From the NCBI GenBank assembly GCA_011050085.1, contig DRGL01000051.1, forward strand, positions 102,547-166,546: 64,000 nucleotides of DNA, read 5' to 3'. The notes under the pieces are model-generated. The model ran no database searches. It saw only the letters and a program-made list of their open reading frames with translations, and was not told the DNA's origin. A program made the position numbers and the translations under genes. Shown here piece after piece: positions 36,662 through 46,004 of this stretch (its first letter is position 1; the number at the start of each line of letters is the position of its first letter). The DNA comes from Pricia antarctica (GTDB taxonomy: Bacteria; Bacteroidota; Bacteroidia; Flavobacteriales; Flavobacteriaceae).

Positions 36662-37783
36662 TTATACAGGCTGTGTTGAACTGGATTTAATCATCCCGAA
36701 AAACTTATCAAAAAGATATTCGGCATCATGCGGACCGGCGCTAGCTTCGGGGTGATATTGGACAGAAAATACATCTTTTTCTTTCATTTGTATGCCGGCT
36801 ACAGTTTTGTCGTTCAGATGTAAGTGGGTAATCTCGAGGTCGGTATTTGCCTCCGTATCTTCCCTACTTATGGCAAAACCATGATTTTGCGAAGTTATCT
36901 CGCCCTTACCAGTCTGTAAATTCATAATCGGATGATTAATACCCCGATGGCCATTATGCATTTTATAGGTAGATACTCCATTTGCCAAAGCAATTACTTG
37001 ATGTCCCAAACAAATACCGAAAACAGGTCGATCGCTGGCAATCATTTTTTTAGCGCAGGCTATAGCATCGGTTAAAGGTTCAGGGTCGCCTGGGCCATTC
37101 GAAATAAAATAGGCATCGGCGTTAAAGGCCCCCATTTCTTCAAACGTGCTGTTGTATGGAAATACCTTAATATAGGCATCACGCTTCGCCAGATTTCTAA
37201 GTATATTCTTTTTAATTCCGATGTCAAGTGCTGCTATTTTATAGGTTGCATTCGCCTCACCGAAAAAATAAGGCTCGCTGGTAGAAACTTTGGAAGCCAG
37301 TTCTAGCCCTTCCATACTCGGCATCTCTGCCAATTTCTTTTTTAAACCTTCAATATTGTCCAATTCTGTTGATATAGCGGCATTCATGGCACCATTGTCG
37401 CGGATGTAGCTAACTAGGGCCCTAGTGTCTACATCAGAAACGGCAAACAGTGCACTTTCCTCCAAAAAGTCTTCTAAACTTTTATCGGCGAGCTCACGTG
37501 AATATGTATAACTGAAGTTTCTACAAATCAAGCCCGCAATCTTTACAGACTCTGATTCTACTTCGTCTACATTAGTACCATAGTTTCCAATATGCGCATT
37601 GGTAGTGACCATCAATTGACCAAAATACGAAGGGTCCGTGAAAATTTCTTGGTAACCGGTCATACCAGTATTGAAACAGACTTCACCAAAAGCGGTACCT
37701 TGTTTGTTCGCAACTGCCTTTCCATGAAAAATGGTGCCATCGGCCAATAGTACAATGGCGTTCTTTTTTGCTTGATACTTCAT
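36662..37783 (-). CDS. carA: Carbamoyl-phosphate synthase small subunit
   Basis: The 373-residue glutaminase subunit that supplies ammonia to CarB for carbamoyl phosphate, the precursor of pyrimidines and arginine. The N-terminal CarA domain (NKQGTAFGEVCFNTGMTGYQE, about 25-45) is followed by a class I amidotransferase domain with the catalytic Cys in FGICLGHQVIALA (near 258) and His/Glu in VQYHPEASAGPHDAEYLF. carB is not in the window. The gene stands between eno and the rplQ end of the ribosomal cluster, a common flavobacterial order. Confidence 0.97.
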   Translation of the reverse strand: MKYQAKKNAIVLLADGTIFHGKAVANKQGTAFGEVCFNTGMTGYQEIFTDPSYFGQLMVTTNAHIGNYGTNVDEVESESVKIAGLICRNFSYTYSRELADKSLEDFLEESALFAVSDVDTRALVSYIRDNGAMNAAISTELDNIEGLKKKLAEMPSMEGLELASKVSTSEPYFFGEANATYKIAALDIGIKKNILRNLAKRDAYIKVFPYNSTFEEMGAFNADAYFISNGPGDPEPLTDAIACAKKMIASDRPVFGICLGHQVIALANGVSTYKMHNGHRGINHPIMNLQTGKGEITSQNHGFAISREDTEANTDLEITHLHLNDKTVAGIQMKEKDVFSVQYHPEASAGPHDAEYLFDKFFGMIKSSSTQPV

Positions 37784-37875
37784 TGATGGAAAATTATTTT
37801 TGGTTATCTATTATTTTTAGATGATGGATTATAGAGGAGAATTTCGGTTTATTACTTCGCACCTCACAAATAAAC

Positions 37876-37910
37876 ACAAAAAAAGGATAGACACTTAAGT
37901 CTATCCTTTT
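37876..37910 (-). terminator. Terminator at the end of the ribosomal operon (after rplQ)
   Basis: A perfect 12-bp inverted repeat AAAAGGATAGAC (37881-37892) and GTCTATCCTTTT (37899-37910), loop ACTTAA, followed on the minus strand by a T run. It lies 28 bp past the rplQ stop. Confidence 0.87.
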
Positions 37911-37937
37911 GATATTTAAAAATTTATTGACATCTTT

Positions 37938-38630
37938 TTACTTGTTGTCATCCTTTTTACTTTCAGAGCTCTCATCTTTAACATCGGCCTGAGGTTTTTC
38001 TTCAGTTTTCTTTTCGGCCTTTGCTTCCTTCACGGGTGCGTTCTCTTCGGCTTTAGCTTTTTCCACCTTCGGCTCGACTTCTTTTTTAGCTTCTACCTTG
38101 GCTTCTTTTTCTTTAGGCTTCCCAGAAGTATCCTCTGCTATAGCTTTGGTTTCTTCCGCAGTTTCTGTCACAGCAGTTTCTTCTTTATTACCAGCGCTTC
38201 TTCTACTTCTACGGGTAGTTTTCTTCTTGGCCTTTCCAGCGTTGTAAAGCTCGTTGAAATCGACCAATTCAATCATAGCCATATCAGCGTTATCACCTAA
38301 ACGATTTCCCAGTTTGATAATTCGGGTATAGCCACCAGGTCTATCGGCGATTTTTTCAGCAACTGTACTAAATAATTCGGTGACCGCATATTTGTCGCGA
38401 AGGTTTTTAAAAACGATGCGTCGGTTATGCGTTCCTTTTTCTGCAGTAATATTGTTTTCGGCCTTTGATTTTGTAATCAAAGGTTCCACAAATTTACGCA
38501 AAGCTTTTGCCTTGGCAACAGTGGTATTTATTCTCTTGTGCTCGATTAAGGAACAAGCCATATTGGCCAACATAGCCTTTCTATGGGCTGTCTTTCTCCC
38601 TAAATGATTTATTTTTTTACCGTGTCTCAT
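37938..38630 (-). CDS. rplQ: 50S ribosomal protein L17 with long C-terminal extension
   Basis: The first 130 or so residues are a normal L17 ([45 protein letters not shown]), which lies near the peptide exit on the large subunit. The remaining 100 residues are a low-complexity tail: first basic ([11 protein letters not shown]), then rich in Glu, Lys, Ala and Pro ([20 protein letters not shown]). Most bacterial L17 proteins end at 115-130 residues. It is the last gene of the alpha operon, 65 bp after rpoA, and is followed by a strong terminator. Confidence 0.95.
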   Translation of the reverse strand: MRHGKKINHLGRKTAHRKAMLANMACSLIEHKRINTTVAKAKALRKFVEPLITKSKAENNITAEKGTHNRRIVFKNLRDKYAVTELFSTVAEKIADRPGGYTRIIKLGNRLGDNADMAMIELVDFNELYNAGKAKKKTTRRSRRSAGNKEETAVTETAEETKAIAEDTSGKPKEKEAKVEAKKEVEPKVEKAKAEENAPVKEAKAEKKTEEKPQADVKDESSESKKDDNK

Positions 38631-38695
38631 TTTTATGTACTGTGTATTTCTCCAACTGAGGGATTATCCCTTTCCTGTAAGAAATAGCGATTAAC

Positions 38696-39688
38696 CTAAT
38701 CTTTATCGAGTTTGTATTTTGATAAATCCATACCAAAACTCAATCCTTTATTTATAACCAGTTCTTCAAGTTCGGTCAAAGATTTTTTACCAAAGTTTCT
38801 GAATTTCATCAAATCGTTCTTATTAAAGGAAACCAAATCACCTAAACTGTCAACTTCCGCAGCTTTCAGGCAATTTAAGGCGCGCACCGATAAATCCATA
38901 TCGACCAATTTGGTTTTCAATAGTTGTCGCATGTGCAATGATTCCTCATCATAGGTTTCGGTCTGTGCGATTTCATCGGCCTCAAGGGTAATCCTTTCAT
39001 CGGAGAACAACATGAAGTGATGAATCAATACTTTGGCACCTTCCGTCAATGCATCTTTTGGATGAATTGAACCATCGGTAACAATTTCGAATACTAGTTT
39101 TTCGTAATCGGTCTTTTGCTCTACACGAAAGTTTTCAATGCTATATTTAACATTTTTGATCGGTGTAAATATCGAGTCAATAGCAATTGTTCCTAAAGCC
39201 GCATTAGACTTCTTATTTTCTTCGGCGGGCACGTAACCTCTTCCTTTGTCGATGACAATCTCCATGTTAATACTTACTTTGGAATCCATATTACAGATTA
39301 CCAAATCAGGATTCAACACTTGATATCCGGAGATGAACTTTTGAAAATCACCTGCGGTCAGTTGATTCTTTCCACTTACGGAAACGGCGACTACTTCTGC
39401 CTCGGAGTCATCAATTTGTTTTTTGAAGCGCATTTGCTTCAAGTTCAAGATGATTTCGGTAACGTCTTCGACAACTCCCGAAATAACTGAAAACTCATGC
39501 TCTACTCCGTCAATTCTAACTGACGTGATGGCGTGGCCTTCCAAAGAAGAAAGCAGTACCCTACGTAAAGCGTTACCAACGGTCAATCCGTAACCGGGTT
39601 CCAAAGGTCGGAATTCAAACTTCCCTTCGAAATCCGAAGAATCGATCATTATAACTTTATCGGGTTTCTGAAAATTAAATAATGCCAT
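38696..39688 (-). CDS. rpoA: RNA polymerase alpha subunit
   Basis: The 330-residue alpha subunit. The N-terminal domain (1-235) forms the dimer that assembles the core enzyme ([26 protein letters not shown] is diagnostic; only part quoted), and the C-terminal domain (about 250-330) binds DNA and regulators ([36 protein letters not shown]). Length is normal. It is flanked by rpsD and rplQ as in the usual alpha operon. Confidence 0.98.
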   Translation of the reverse strand: MALFNFQKPDKVIMIDSSDFEGKFEFRPLEPGYGLTVGNALRRVLLSSLEGHAITSVRIDGVEHEFSVISGVVEDVTEIILNLKQMRFKKQIDDSEAEVVAVSVSGKNQLTAGDFQKFISGYQVLNPDLVICNMDSKVSINMEIVIDKGRGYVPAEENKKSNAALGTIAIDSIFTPIKNVKYSIENFRVEQKTDYEKLVFEIVTDGSIHPKDALTEGAKVLIHHFMLFSDERITLEADEIAQTETYDEESLHMRQLLKTKLVDMDLSVRALNCLKAAEVDSLGDLVSFNKNDLMKFRNFGKKSLTELEELVINKGLSFGMDLSKYKLDKD

Positions 39689-39706
39689 AGAATTAGTGTT
39701 CTTATA

Positions 39707-40312
39707 TTATTTAGAGTAAAGCTCGACGATTAACTGTTCTTTGATATTCTCGGGAATTTGCATTCTTTCGGGAACAGCTACAAAAGTACCTTCCGTTTTT
39801 TCCGAGTTCCATGTCATCCATTCGTAGACACTGCTATTTGCGTCGAGTGCATCTTGAATAACCGAAAGAGATTTTGACTTCTCACGAACACCAACGACAT
39901 CACCTGGTTTCAATGTAAACGATGGAATGTTTACCAATTCGCCATTAACCGTAATGTGTCTGTGTGAAACAAGTTGTCTTGCCCCTCTTCGTGAGCTTGA
40001 AACTCCCATTCTGTAGACTACGTTGTCGAGTCGACATTCACATAGCTGAAGCAATATTTCACCGGTTACGCCTTCTTTACGTTTGGCATTTGCGAAAATA
40101 TTTCTAAATTGCTTCTCCAAAATACCGTAGGTATACTTGGCTTTTTGCTTCTCCATCAACTGAACTGCGTACTCCGATTTTTTTCCTCGACGTCGCGCGT
40201 TACCGTGTTGCCCTGGTGGGTAGTTCTTTTTCTCGAATGACTTATCGTCTCCGAAAATTGCTTCGCCAAACTTTCTGGCGATTTTACTTTTTGGTCCTGT
40301 ATATCTTGCCAT
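39707..40312 (-). CDS. rpsD: 30S ribosomal protein S4
   Basis: A 201-residue primary rRNA-binding protein of the small subunit. The basic N-terminus ([20 protein letters not shown]) and the S4 RNA-binding domain [27 protein letters not shown] (residues about 95-155) are typical. In other bacteria S4 represses its own operon. Here an 88-bp gap upstream contains a candidate structured leader, which fits autoregulation, although that is inference. Confidence 0.98.
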   Translation of the reverse strand: MARYTGPKSKIARKFGEAIFGDDKSFEKKNYPPGQHGNARRRGKKSEYAVQLMEKQKAKYTYGILEKQFRNIFANAKRKEGVTGEILLQLCECRLDNVVYRMGVSSSRRGARQLVSHRHITVNGELVNIPSFTLKPGDVVGVREKSKSLSVIQDALDANSSVYEWMTWNSEKTEGTFVAVPERMQIPENIKEQLIVELYSK

Positions 40313-40325
40313 CTTCTTTAGGTTT

Positions 40326-40380
40326 GAAAGTGTGATTATGAATTAAGGCTTATCCTTCGATAATCGTCAATGACACTTTC
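40326..40380 (-). promoter_or_regulatory. Candidate S4-responsive RNA leader before rpsD
   Basis: The transcript of the rpsK-rpsD gap can fold with an outer 8-bp helix, GAAAGTGT (40380-40373) pairing with ACACTTTC (40333-40326), enclosing an inner hairpin TTATC-GAAG-GATAA (40363-40350). It ends 14 bp before the rpsD ATG. Position and structure suit an autoregulatory site for S4, but no alignment was possible. Confidence 0.5.
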
Positions 40381-40400
40381 GTGAAAAATATGAAAATTGA

Positions 40401-40826
40401 TTAAACTCTTCTTCTTTTAGGTGGTCTACAACCGTTGTGCGGCTGTGGTGTAACATCGATGATTTCAGTAACTTCGATACCCGAATTGTGTACGGCCCGT
40501 ATTGCGGATTCCCGACCATTACCCGGTCCCTTTACGTATACCTTTACCTTTCGAAGCCCTGCGTCATGTGCAGTTTTTGAACATTCTTCAGCTGCAATCT
40601 GAGCTGCGTAAGGAGTGTTCTTTTTAGAACCCCTAAAGCCCATTTTACCAGCAGATGCCCAAGAGATAACATCTCCCTTCTTGTTCGTAAGGGAAATGAT
40701 AATATTATTGAAAGATGCTGTAATGTGCGCTTCGCCTACGGACTCAACGTTGACTTTACGTTTTTTTGTCGCTGCTTTGGCCGATTTCCCAGCTTTCGCG
40801 CCACCCTTTGTAGTTGCCTTTGCCAT
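40401..40826 (-). CDS. rpsK: 30S ribosomal protein S11
   Basis: A 141-residue protein of the small-subunit platform. After a basic Ala/Lys-rich start, the core has [40 protein letters not shown] and the closing [18 protein letters not shown]. It follows rpsM by 68 bp and precedes rpsD. The N-terminal extension is about 10 residues longer than in E. coli. Confidence 0.98.
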   Translation of the reverse strand: MAKATTKGGAKAGKSAKAATKKRKVNVESVGEAHITASFNNIIISLTNKKGDVISWASAGKMGFRGSKKNTPYAAQIAAEECSKTAHDAGLRKVKVYVKGPGNGRESAIRAVHNSGIEVTEIIDVTPQPHNGCRPPKRRRV

Positions 40827-40880
40827 TTTTTTGGTATTATAGATTATTGATTACTAATTATCAATTAATAATAAATAACA

Positions 40881-40894
40881 AGTAATTAATAATT
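40881..40894. repeat. AGTAATTAATAATT spacer repeat, copy 1
   Basis: A 14-base motif in the rpsM-rpsK spacer that recurs exactly at 45262-45275 and inverted at 45717-45730, always between ribosomal genes. The last base touches the start of the rpsM stop-side boundary. Confidence 0.5.
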
Positions 40895-41269
40895 TTACTT
40901 CGTTGCTTTCTTCTTGTTTGCAACTGTCTTTCTCTTACCTTTTCGTGTTCTTGAGTTGTTCTTTGTACGTTGACCACGCAAAGGCAATCCTGATCTATGG
41001 CGAATACCACGGTAACAACCAATATCCATTAAACGCTTGATGTTCAGCTGTGTCTCAGAACGCAATTCTCCTTCAATCGTGAAAGAAGTAGTCTCGTTTC
41101 GAATACGACCGATTTCATCATCGTTCCAATCAGATACCTTTGTATCTTCACTCACCTCGGCCCGTTGCAAAATTTCTTTGGCCCTGCTTCTACCGATACC
41201 GAAAATGTATGTCAGCGCAATTACGCCCCTTTTTTGTTTTGGTATGTCTATACCTGCAATTCTTGCCAT
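40895..41269 (-). CDS. rpsM: 30S ribosomal protein S13
   Basis: A 124-residue protein of the small-subunit head that contacts the P-site tRNA and the intersubunit bridge. Typical features are the start [34 protein letters not shown] and the basic tail [20 protein letters not shown]. It directly follows rpmJ (2 bp) and precedes rpsK. Confidence 0.98.
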   Translation of the reverse strand: MARIAGIDIPKQKRGVIALTYIFGIGRSRAKEILQRAEVSEDTKVSDWNDDEIGRIRNETTSFTIEGELRSETQLNIKRLMDIGCYRGIRHRSGLPLRGQRTKNNSRTRKGKRKTVANKKKATK

Positions 41270-41271
41270 AA

Positions 41272-41388
41272 CTATCCTTGTCTTTGTTTGAATCTAGGAT
41301 TCTTTTTGTTGATCACGTACAAAACGCCTTTTCTACGGACTATTTTACAGTCGGCGCTTCTTTTCTTTATGGATGCTCTTACTTTCAT
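41272..41388 (-). CDS. rpmJ: 50S ribosomal protein L36, zinc-free form
   Basis: Found by translating the infA-rpsM gap: a 38-residue frame from ATG at 41388 to TAG at 41274. It opens [20 protein letters not shown] and closes NPRFKQRQG. The usual zinc ligands are Cys-x2-Cys, a later Cys and a His. Only one Cys remains here, and the others are replaced by Arg, Asn and Phe, so this is the C-minus type that does not bind zinc. It lies between infA and rpsM as expected. Confidence 0.95.
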   Translation of the reverse strand: MKVRASIKKRSADCKIVRRKGVLYVINKKNPRFKQRQG

Positions 41389-41409
41389 CGTTCTGTCTTT
41401 ACTGTATTC

Positions 41410-41625
41410 TTAATATCTATATGTAATTCTGGCTTTGGACAGGTCATATGGACTCATTTCCAACTTAACTTTATCACCGGGTAGCAATTTGATGTAATGC
41501 ATACGCATCTTACCAGAAATATGGGCAGTAACTACATGGCCATTTTCTAATTCTACGCGAAACATTGCATTAGACAATGCCTCAATTATACTTCCATCTT
41601 GTTCTATTGCTGCTTGTTTAGCCAT
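41410..41625 (-). CDS. infA: Translation initiation factor IF-1
   Basis: A 71-residue OB-fold protein that binds the ribosomal A site during initiation. The diagnostic stretches are [40 protein letters not shown] and [20 protein letters not shown]. It sits between secY and rpmJ, the standard position in the spc/alpha junction. The gap to secY is 67 bp and AT-rich. Confidence 0.98.
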   Translation of the reverse strand: MAKQAAIEQDGSIIEALSNAMFRVELENGHVVTAHISGKMRMHYIKLLPGDKVKLEMSPYDLSKARITYRY

Positions 41626-41692
41626 ATTCTATATTAGTAATTAATTATAACCAAGACCTTCAGTTTATCTAAAAAGTCTCTAGTCAGTGCTC

Positions 41693-43039
41693 TTACGCTA
41701 CTTTTCTATTCTTACCCGATTTCATTAATCCGTCATAATGTCGGTTCAATAAATAAGCATTCACCTGTTGTACTGTATCTATTGCAACACCTACCATAAT
41801 CAATAGCGATGTGCCACCGTAAAACAAGGCCCATCCGGACTGTATATCCATAACTTTCACTACGATAGCCGGCAAAACCGCTAACAAAGCCAGGAATATT
41901 GAGCCAGGCAAGGTAATCAAAGACATTACTTTATCCAAGAAATCACCTGTTTCCTTTCCGGGTCGTACACCAGGAATAAATCCACCGCTTCTCTTCAAAT
42001 CATCTGCCATCTTATTCGTCGGTACGGTAATCGCAGTATAGAAATAAGTGAAAATGACAATTAATACTCCGAATAAGACATTATAGGCCAAGCCGAAAAT
42101 ATCAGCGAAGTTCACCTCCATCCATTGACCAACAGCAGTAGTGTTTAACGATTTACCAATTAAGCTAGGCACGAACATTATAGCTTGTGCAAAAATAATA
42201 GGCATTACACCAGAAGCATTCAATTTCAACGGTATATATTGACGTGACCCCATGATGTTCTTTTCATAACCTCCAGAAGCGGTACGCCTTGCATACTGTA
42301 CCGGAATTTGACGGGTAGCCATTACTAGCAATACACTTGCCAAAATTACAAGGAACCAAAGTATTATCTCAATCAGGATAAACATCAATCCACCATTATT
42401 GTCAACAGTCCTAGATACGAATTCCTGAACAAAAGACTGCGGCATGGTAGCAATGATACCAATCATAATCAATAAAGAAATTCCGTTGCCTATTCCCTTA
42501 TCGGTAATCTTCTCACCTAACCACATTGCGAAAACACAACCGGTAACCAAAATTATGACTGCTGGAACCATGAAATCAAGACCCTGACCTAATAGGAATG
42601 CGCTATCCGGAACCTGAAAAACTGTAGAGAGACTATATAAGTAGGCTGGTGCCTGCACGATACAGATTCCAATAGTCAACCATCTCGTAATCTGATTTTT
42701 TGTTTTCCTACCGCTTTCCCCTTCCTTATCCAGCTTTTGTAAATATGGAATAGCGATACTCATTAACTGAACAACAATAGATGCCGAAATATACGGCATA
42801 ATACCTAGGGCAAAAATGGAAGCATTGGCGAATGCCCCACCTGTAAATGCATTTAACAGACCAAGAATACCGGAATCGGTACCAGAAGCCAATTGGCTCA
42901 ATTGTGTGGTATCAATACCAGGAAGTACGATTTGGCAACCAAACCGGTATACCAGCAAAAGACTAAGGGTGAGGAGAATCCTATTCCTTAGTTCTTCAAT
43001 CTTCCACATATTGGATATGGTCTCGAAAAATTTCTTCAT
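41693..43039 (-). CDS. secY: Protein translocase subunit SecY
   Basis: The 448-residue channel of the Sec translocon with ten membrane spans. Characteristic parts are the N-terminal IEELRNRILLTLSLLLVYRFG, the plug region after GIDTTQLS, SAIPYLQKLDKEGESGRKK-like loop (here IPYLQKLDKEGESGRKT), IPVQYARR and FIPGVRPGKETGDFL. It follows rplO by 12 bp in the spc operon. Confidence 0.98.
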   Translation of the reverse strand: MKKFFETISNMWKIEELRNRILLTLSLLLVYRFGCQIVLPGIDTTQLSQLASGTDSGILGLLNAFTGGAFANASIFALGIMPYISASIVVQLMSIAIPYLQKLDKEGESGRKTKNQITRWLTIGICIVQAPAYLYSLSTVFQVPDSAFLLGQGLDFMVPAVIILVTGCVFAMWLGEKITDKGIGNGISLLIMIGIIATMPQSFVQEFVSRTVDNNGGLMFILIEIILWFLVILASVLLVMATRQIPVQYARRTASGGYEKNIMGSRQYIPLKLNASGVMPIIFAQAIMFVPSLIGKSLNTTAVGQWMEVNFADIFGLAYNVLFGVLIVIFTYFYTAITVPTNKMADDLKRSGGFIPGVRPGKETGDFLDKVMSLITLPGSIFLALLAVLPAIVVKVMDIQSGWALFYGGTSLLIMVGVAIDTVQQVNAYLLNRHYDGLMKSGKNRKVA

Positions 43040-43051
43040 AACAACGTCTGC

Positions 43052-43504
43052 TTATAAATTTATTGCCTCTCCACCAGCAGCTTCGATGGCCGCCTTGGCA
43101 CTTGCCGTAAATTTATGCGCGGATACCTTAAGTGAAGCCTTTAGCTCGCCGCCTCCTAATATTTTAACCAAATCTTTTTTCTTTGCCATTCCGTTCTCGA
43201 CCAAATCATCAAAAGAAACAGTATCCTTTATAGATTTAGTGTCTACCAAGTGCTGCAATTTTTCCAAATTGATTCCTTGATATTCCACACGGTTTATATT
43301 CGTGAAACCGAACTTGGGAACACGTCGTTGCAACGGCATCTGCCCACCTTCAAATCCTATCTTTTTAGAATACCCTGACCTTGATTGGGCACCGTTATGA
43401 CCTCTTGTAGCAGTACCTCCTTTTCCAGATCCCTGCCCTCGTCCTACTCTCTTTCCAGATCTATTGGTCGCTCCTTTCGCTGGTCTTAGATTACTTAAAT
43501 CCAT
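43052..43504 (-). CDS. rplO: 50S ribosomal protein L15
   Basis: A 150-residue late-assembly protein of the large subunit. The N-terminus is Gly/Arg-rich (NRSGKRVGRGQGSGKGGTAT) and the conserved FEGGQMPLQRRVPKFGF and C-terminal KVSAHKFTASAKAAIEAAGG are present. It lies between rpmD and secY. Confidence 0.98.
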   Translation of the reverse strand: MDLSNLRPAKGATNRSGKRVGRGQGSGKGGTATRGHNGAQSRSGYSKKIGFEGGQMPLQRRVPKFGFTNINRVEYQGINLEKLQHLVDTKSIKDTVSFDDLVENGMAKKKDLVKILGGGELKASLKVSAHKFTASAKAAIEAAGGEAINL

Positions 43505-43515
43505 AATAATATCTC

Positions 43516-43698
43516 TTAAGCTTCCTGTGTGGAAACCAAATGTTTAACTTTATCTATCATACCCAATATATTCGGGGTAGCGTCGTGCTCAACAACTTGT
43601 CCGATTTTTCGCAAACCTAATGCGGCAAGGGTACGTTTTTGGTTTTGAGGCTTTTTGATGCCACTTTTCACCTGTTTAACCTGTATTTTCTTCGCCAT
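43516..43698 (-). CDS. rpmD: 50S ribosomal protein L30
   Basis: A 60-residue protein: KIQVKQVKSGIKKPQNQKRT, LAALGLRKIGQVVEHDATPN and the end MIDKVKHLVSTQEA are typical. It is 105 bp from the rpsE stop; that gap holds an AT/CG-mixed stretch with no further frame of note. Confidence 0.97.
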   Translation of the reverse strand: MAKKIQVKQVKSGIKKPQNQKRTLAALGLRKIGQVVEHDATPNILGMIDKVKHLVSTQEA

Positions 43699-43802
43699 TT
43701 TTATAATCTTTAGTACTTAGGTAATTTGGCTGAACGTAGTTAATGACTAGCTTCCAGAAAACGTAGTACGTGTTACGCGCAGTAAGCGTAACGTTTGTGT
43801 TA

Positions 43803-44330
43803 TTATCCTTTAAAAACTTTTTCCAAAGAAACACCCCTTTGTTGGGCAACTGTTCCGGCATCTCTCAACTGCAATAATGCATCAAAAGTTGCTTTTACAA
43901 CATTATGGGGATTGGAGGATCCTTGGGATTTAGAAAGCACATCCTTAACACCTACTGATTCCAAAACCGCTCTTACGGCACCACCGGCAATTACACCAGT
44001 ACCATGTGAAGCTGGTTGTACATAAACGCGTGCACCACCGAATTTACCCTTTTGCTCATGTGGCAAAGTACCACCCTTGGTCAAAGGAATGCGAATTAAA
44101 TTCTTTTTGGCATCTTCAATAGCTTTAGCTATGGCTGTTGCAACCTCTTTAGACTTACCCAATCCACTTCCGACAACACCATTTTCATCACCAACGATAA
44201 CTATAGCGGAGAAGCCGAAGGCTCTACCACCTTTAGTAACTTTAGTTACACGTTGTATACCTACCAATCGATCTTTTAGATCTAAACCACCGGGTTTTAC
44301 TGTCTCTACGTTTTTATATTTTTGGAACAT
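43803..44330 (-). CDS. rpsE: 30S ribosomal protein S5
   Basis: A 175-residue protein with an N-terminal double-stranded RNA-binding domain ([20 protein letters not shown]) and a C-terminal domain with [20 protein letters not shown] and [16 protein letters not shown]. It contributes to decoding accuracy and mRNA entry. It is 8 bp from rplR in the spc operon. Confidence 0.98.
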   Translation of the reverse strand: MFQKYKNVETVKPGGLDLKDRLVGIQRVTKVTKGGRAFGFSAIVIVGDENGVVGSGLGKSKEVATAIAKAIEDAKKNLIRIPLTKGGTLPHEQKGKFGGARVYVQPASHGTGVIAGGAVRAVLESVGVKDVLSKSQGSSNPHNVVKATFDALLQLRDAGTVAQQRGVSLEKVFKG

Positions 44331-44338
44331 ACTGTATA

Positions 44339-44695
44339 TTAAAATTTTAGTCCTGCTTCCCTTGCGCCGTCTGCCAAAGATTTAACTCTCCCGTGATATA
44401 AATTACCTCCTCGGTCAAAAGCTACTTTCTCTATCCCTGCCGATTTACATTTTTCAGCAATAGCTTTACCAACTTCCGTGGCCACTTCGGTTTTATTCCC
44501 TTTAGTTTCCGCCAAAGCCTTGTCTCTTGAAGAGACTGCCGCTAGAGTTACCCCCTTAGTGTCGTCTATAACCTGGGCATAAATTTCACTGTTACTTCTA
44601 AATACCGATAACCTAGGTCTTTCGGCTGTTCCGGAAGAAACTTTTCTGATTCTTCTTCGTATTCTCTCTTTTCTTTCGCTAACTGATAGTGCCAT
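44339..44695 (-). CDS. rplR: 50S ribosomal protein L18
   Basis: A 118-residue 5S rRNA-binding protein. Signals are the basic start ([20 protein letters not shown]), [17 protein letters not shown] and [21 protein letters not shown]. It is 9 bp downstream of rplF. Confidence 0.98.
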   Translation of the reverse strand: MALSVSERKERIRRRIRKVSSGTAERPRLSVFRSNSEIYAQVIDDTKGVTLAAVSSRDKALAETKGNKTEVATEVGKAIAEKCKSAGIEKVAFDRGGNLYHGRVKSLADGAREAGLKF

Positions 44696-44704
44696 GATAT
44701 TCTT

Positions 44705-45247
44705 TTAAGCTGATTTACCTGCTTTTCTACGTAACTGCTCGCCCACAAATTTTACACCTTTTCCTTTGTAAGGCTCAGGCTTACGGAAACCACGTATTTT
44801 GGCGGCTACTTGACCCACTAATTGTCTATCGTGGGATGTCAATTTAATTACTGGATTTTTACCCTTTTCCGATATCGTTTCAATTTTCACTTCAGGGGCT
44901 AAATCCAAAACGATATTGTGGGAGAAACCTAGTGCCAAATCTAATTTCTGACCTTGGTTACTTGCTCTGTAACCAACACCTACAAGCTCAAGTTCTTTAG
45001 TCCAACCTTTAGAAACTCCTTCTATCATATTCAAGACCAAAGAACGATAGAGACCATGCTTGGCCTTATGCTCCTTGGAATCAGATGGACGGGTTACAAA
45101 AACTTCGTTATCTTCCACCTTTACTTCAACCGCGGAGTACTCCTGGACCAATTCGCCCAATTTACCCTTTACTACGATTTCATTATCCTTTATCTCTACG
45201 GTTACCCCTTCAGGAATCGCCACCGGATTGTTACCTATTCTTGACAT
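44705..45247 (-). CDS. rplF: 50S ribosomal protein L6
   Basis: A 180-residue protein near the sarcin-ricin loop, with two related beta domains. It opens MSRIGNNPVAIPEGVTVEIK and closes with KIRGFRKPEPYKGKGVKFVG, a conserved L6 signature. A 46-bp AT-rich spacer containing a repeated motif separates it from rpsH. Confidence 0.98.
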   Translation of the reverse strand: MSRIGNNPVAIPEGVTVEIKDNEIVVKGKLGELVQEYSAVEVKVEDNEVFVTRPSDSKEHKAKHGLYRSLVLNMIEGVSKGWTKELELVGVGYRASNQGQKLDLALGFSHNIVLDLAPEVKIETISEKGKNPVIKLTSHDRQLVGQVAAKIRGFRKPEPYKGKGVKFVGEQLRRKAGKSA

Positions 45248-45261
45248 CTCTACTTATAATT

Positions 45262-45275
45262 AGTAATTAATAATT
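45262..45275. repeat. AGTAATTAATAATT spacer repeat, copy 2
   Basis: Exact copy in the spacer between rplF and rpsH, within a 46-bp AT-only stretch. Confidence 0.5.
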
Positions 45276-45293
45276 CTTGATTATTAATTATTT

Positions 45294-45692
45294 TTAATAA
45301 ACGTAACAAAGTACTTCGCCACCTACATTTTCGTTTTTGGCCTGTTTACTAGTCATAACCCCATGGGAAGTCGATACAATGGCAACACCTAAGCCATTCA
45401 GGACTCTCGGAAGACTGTCAGTTCCGGTATACTTTCTCAATCCAGGCTTACTGATGCGCTGAATTTTACGGATTACAGGTTCCTTAGTCAATTTATCATA
45501 CTTTAAAGCAATCTTTATAGATGCCTGAACGTCATTTTCCTCAAACTTATAGCTCAATATGTAGCCTTGGTCGAAGAGAATTTTAGTGATATCCTTCTTC
45601 ACTTTTGAAGCGGGAATTTCTACAACTCGGTGCCCAGCTCTACTAGCATTTCTGACACGAGTTAAATAATCTGCAATAGTATCTGTAACCAT
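45294..45692 (-). CDS. rpsH: 30S ribosomal protein S8
   Basis: A 132-residue primary 16S rRNA-binding protein. It begins MVTDTIADYLTRVRNASRAG and ends with the conserved GVAIVSTSHGVMTSKQAKNE then GGEVLCYVY. In E. coli S8 represses the spc operon; no equivalent structure was recognised here upstream of rplE. Confidence 0.98.
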   Translation of the reverse strand: MVTDTIADYLTRVRNASRAGHRVVEIPASKVKKDITKILFDQGYILSYKFEENDVQASIKIALKYDKLTKEPVIRKIQRISKPGLRKYTGTDSLPRVLNGLGVAIVSTSHGVMTSKQAKNENVGGEVLCYVY

Positions 45693-45716
45693 TTCTTTTA
45701 ATAATTATGAATGAGC

Positions 45717-45730
45717 AATTATTAATTACT
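45717..45730. repeat. AGTAATTAATAATT spacer repeat, inverted copy
   Basis: Exact reverse complement (AATTATTAATTACT) in the spacer between rpsH and rpsN. A partial copy (TAGTAATTAATTATA) lies at about 41634-41648 between infA and secY. Confidence 0.5.
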
Positions 45731-45733
45731 TAT

Positions 45734-46003
45734 TTACCAACTGGCCTTTTTAACACCAGGAATCAATCCGGCATTCGCCATTTCCCTGAACATTACCCTT
45801 GAAATTCCAAAAGTCCGCATATAACCCTTTGGCCTTCCGGTTAGCTTGCACCTATTGTGCATTCGCACAGGTGAAGCATTTCGAGGTAGTTTTTGTAAAC
45901 CTTCGAAATCACCGGCTTCTTTAAATGCTTTCCGCTTTTCGGCATATTTAGCCACGGTAGCCTCTCTTTTTCGCTCACGCGCTTTCATTGATTCTTTAGC
46001 CAT
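45734..46003 (-). CDS. rpsN: 30S ribosomal protein S14, long zinc-free type
   Basis: An 89-residue protein of the small-subunit head. The core [20 protein letters not shown] and [20 protein letters not shown] is typical. At 89 residues and with a single Cys, it is the long type that lacks the CxxC zinc sites of the 61-residue form. It is one base from rplE. Confidence 0.97.
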   Translation of the reverse strand: MAKESMKARERKREATVAKYAEKRKAFKEAGDFEGLQKLPRNASPVRMHNRCKLTGRPKGYMRTFGISRVMFREMANAGLIPGVKKASW

Positions 46004-46004
46004 C

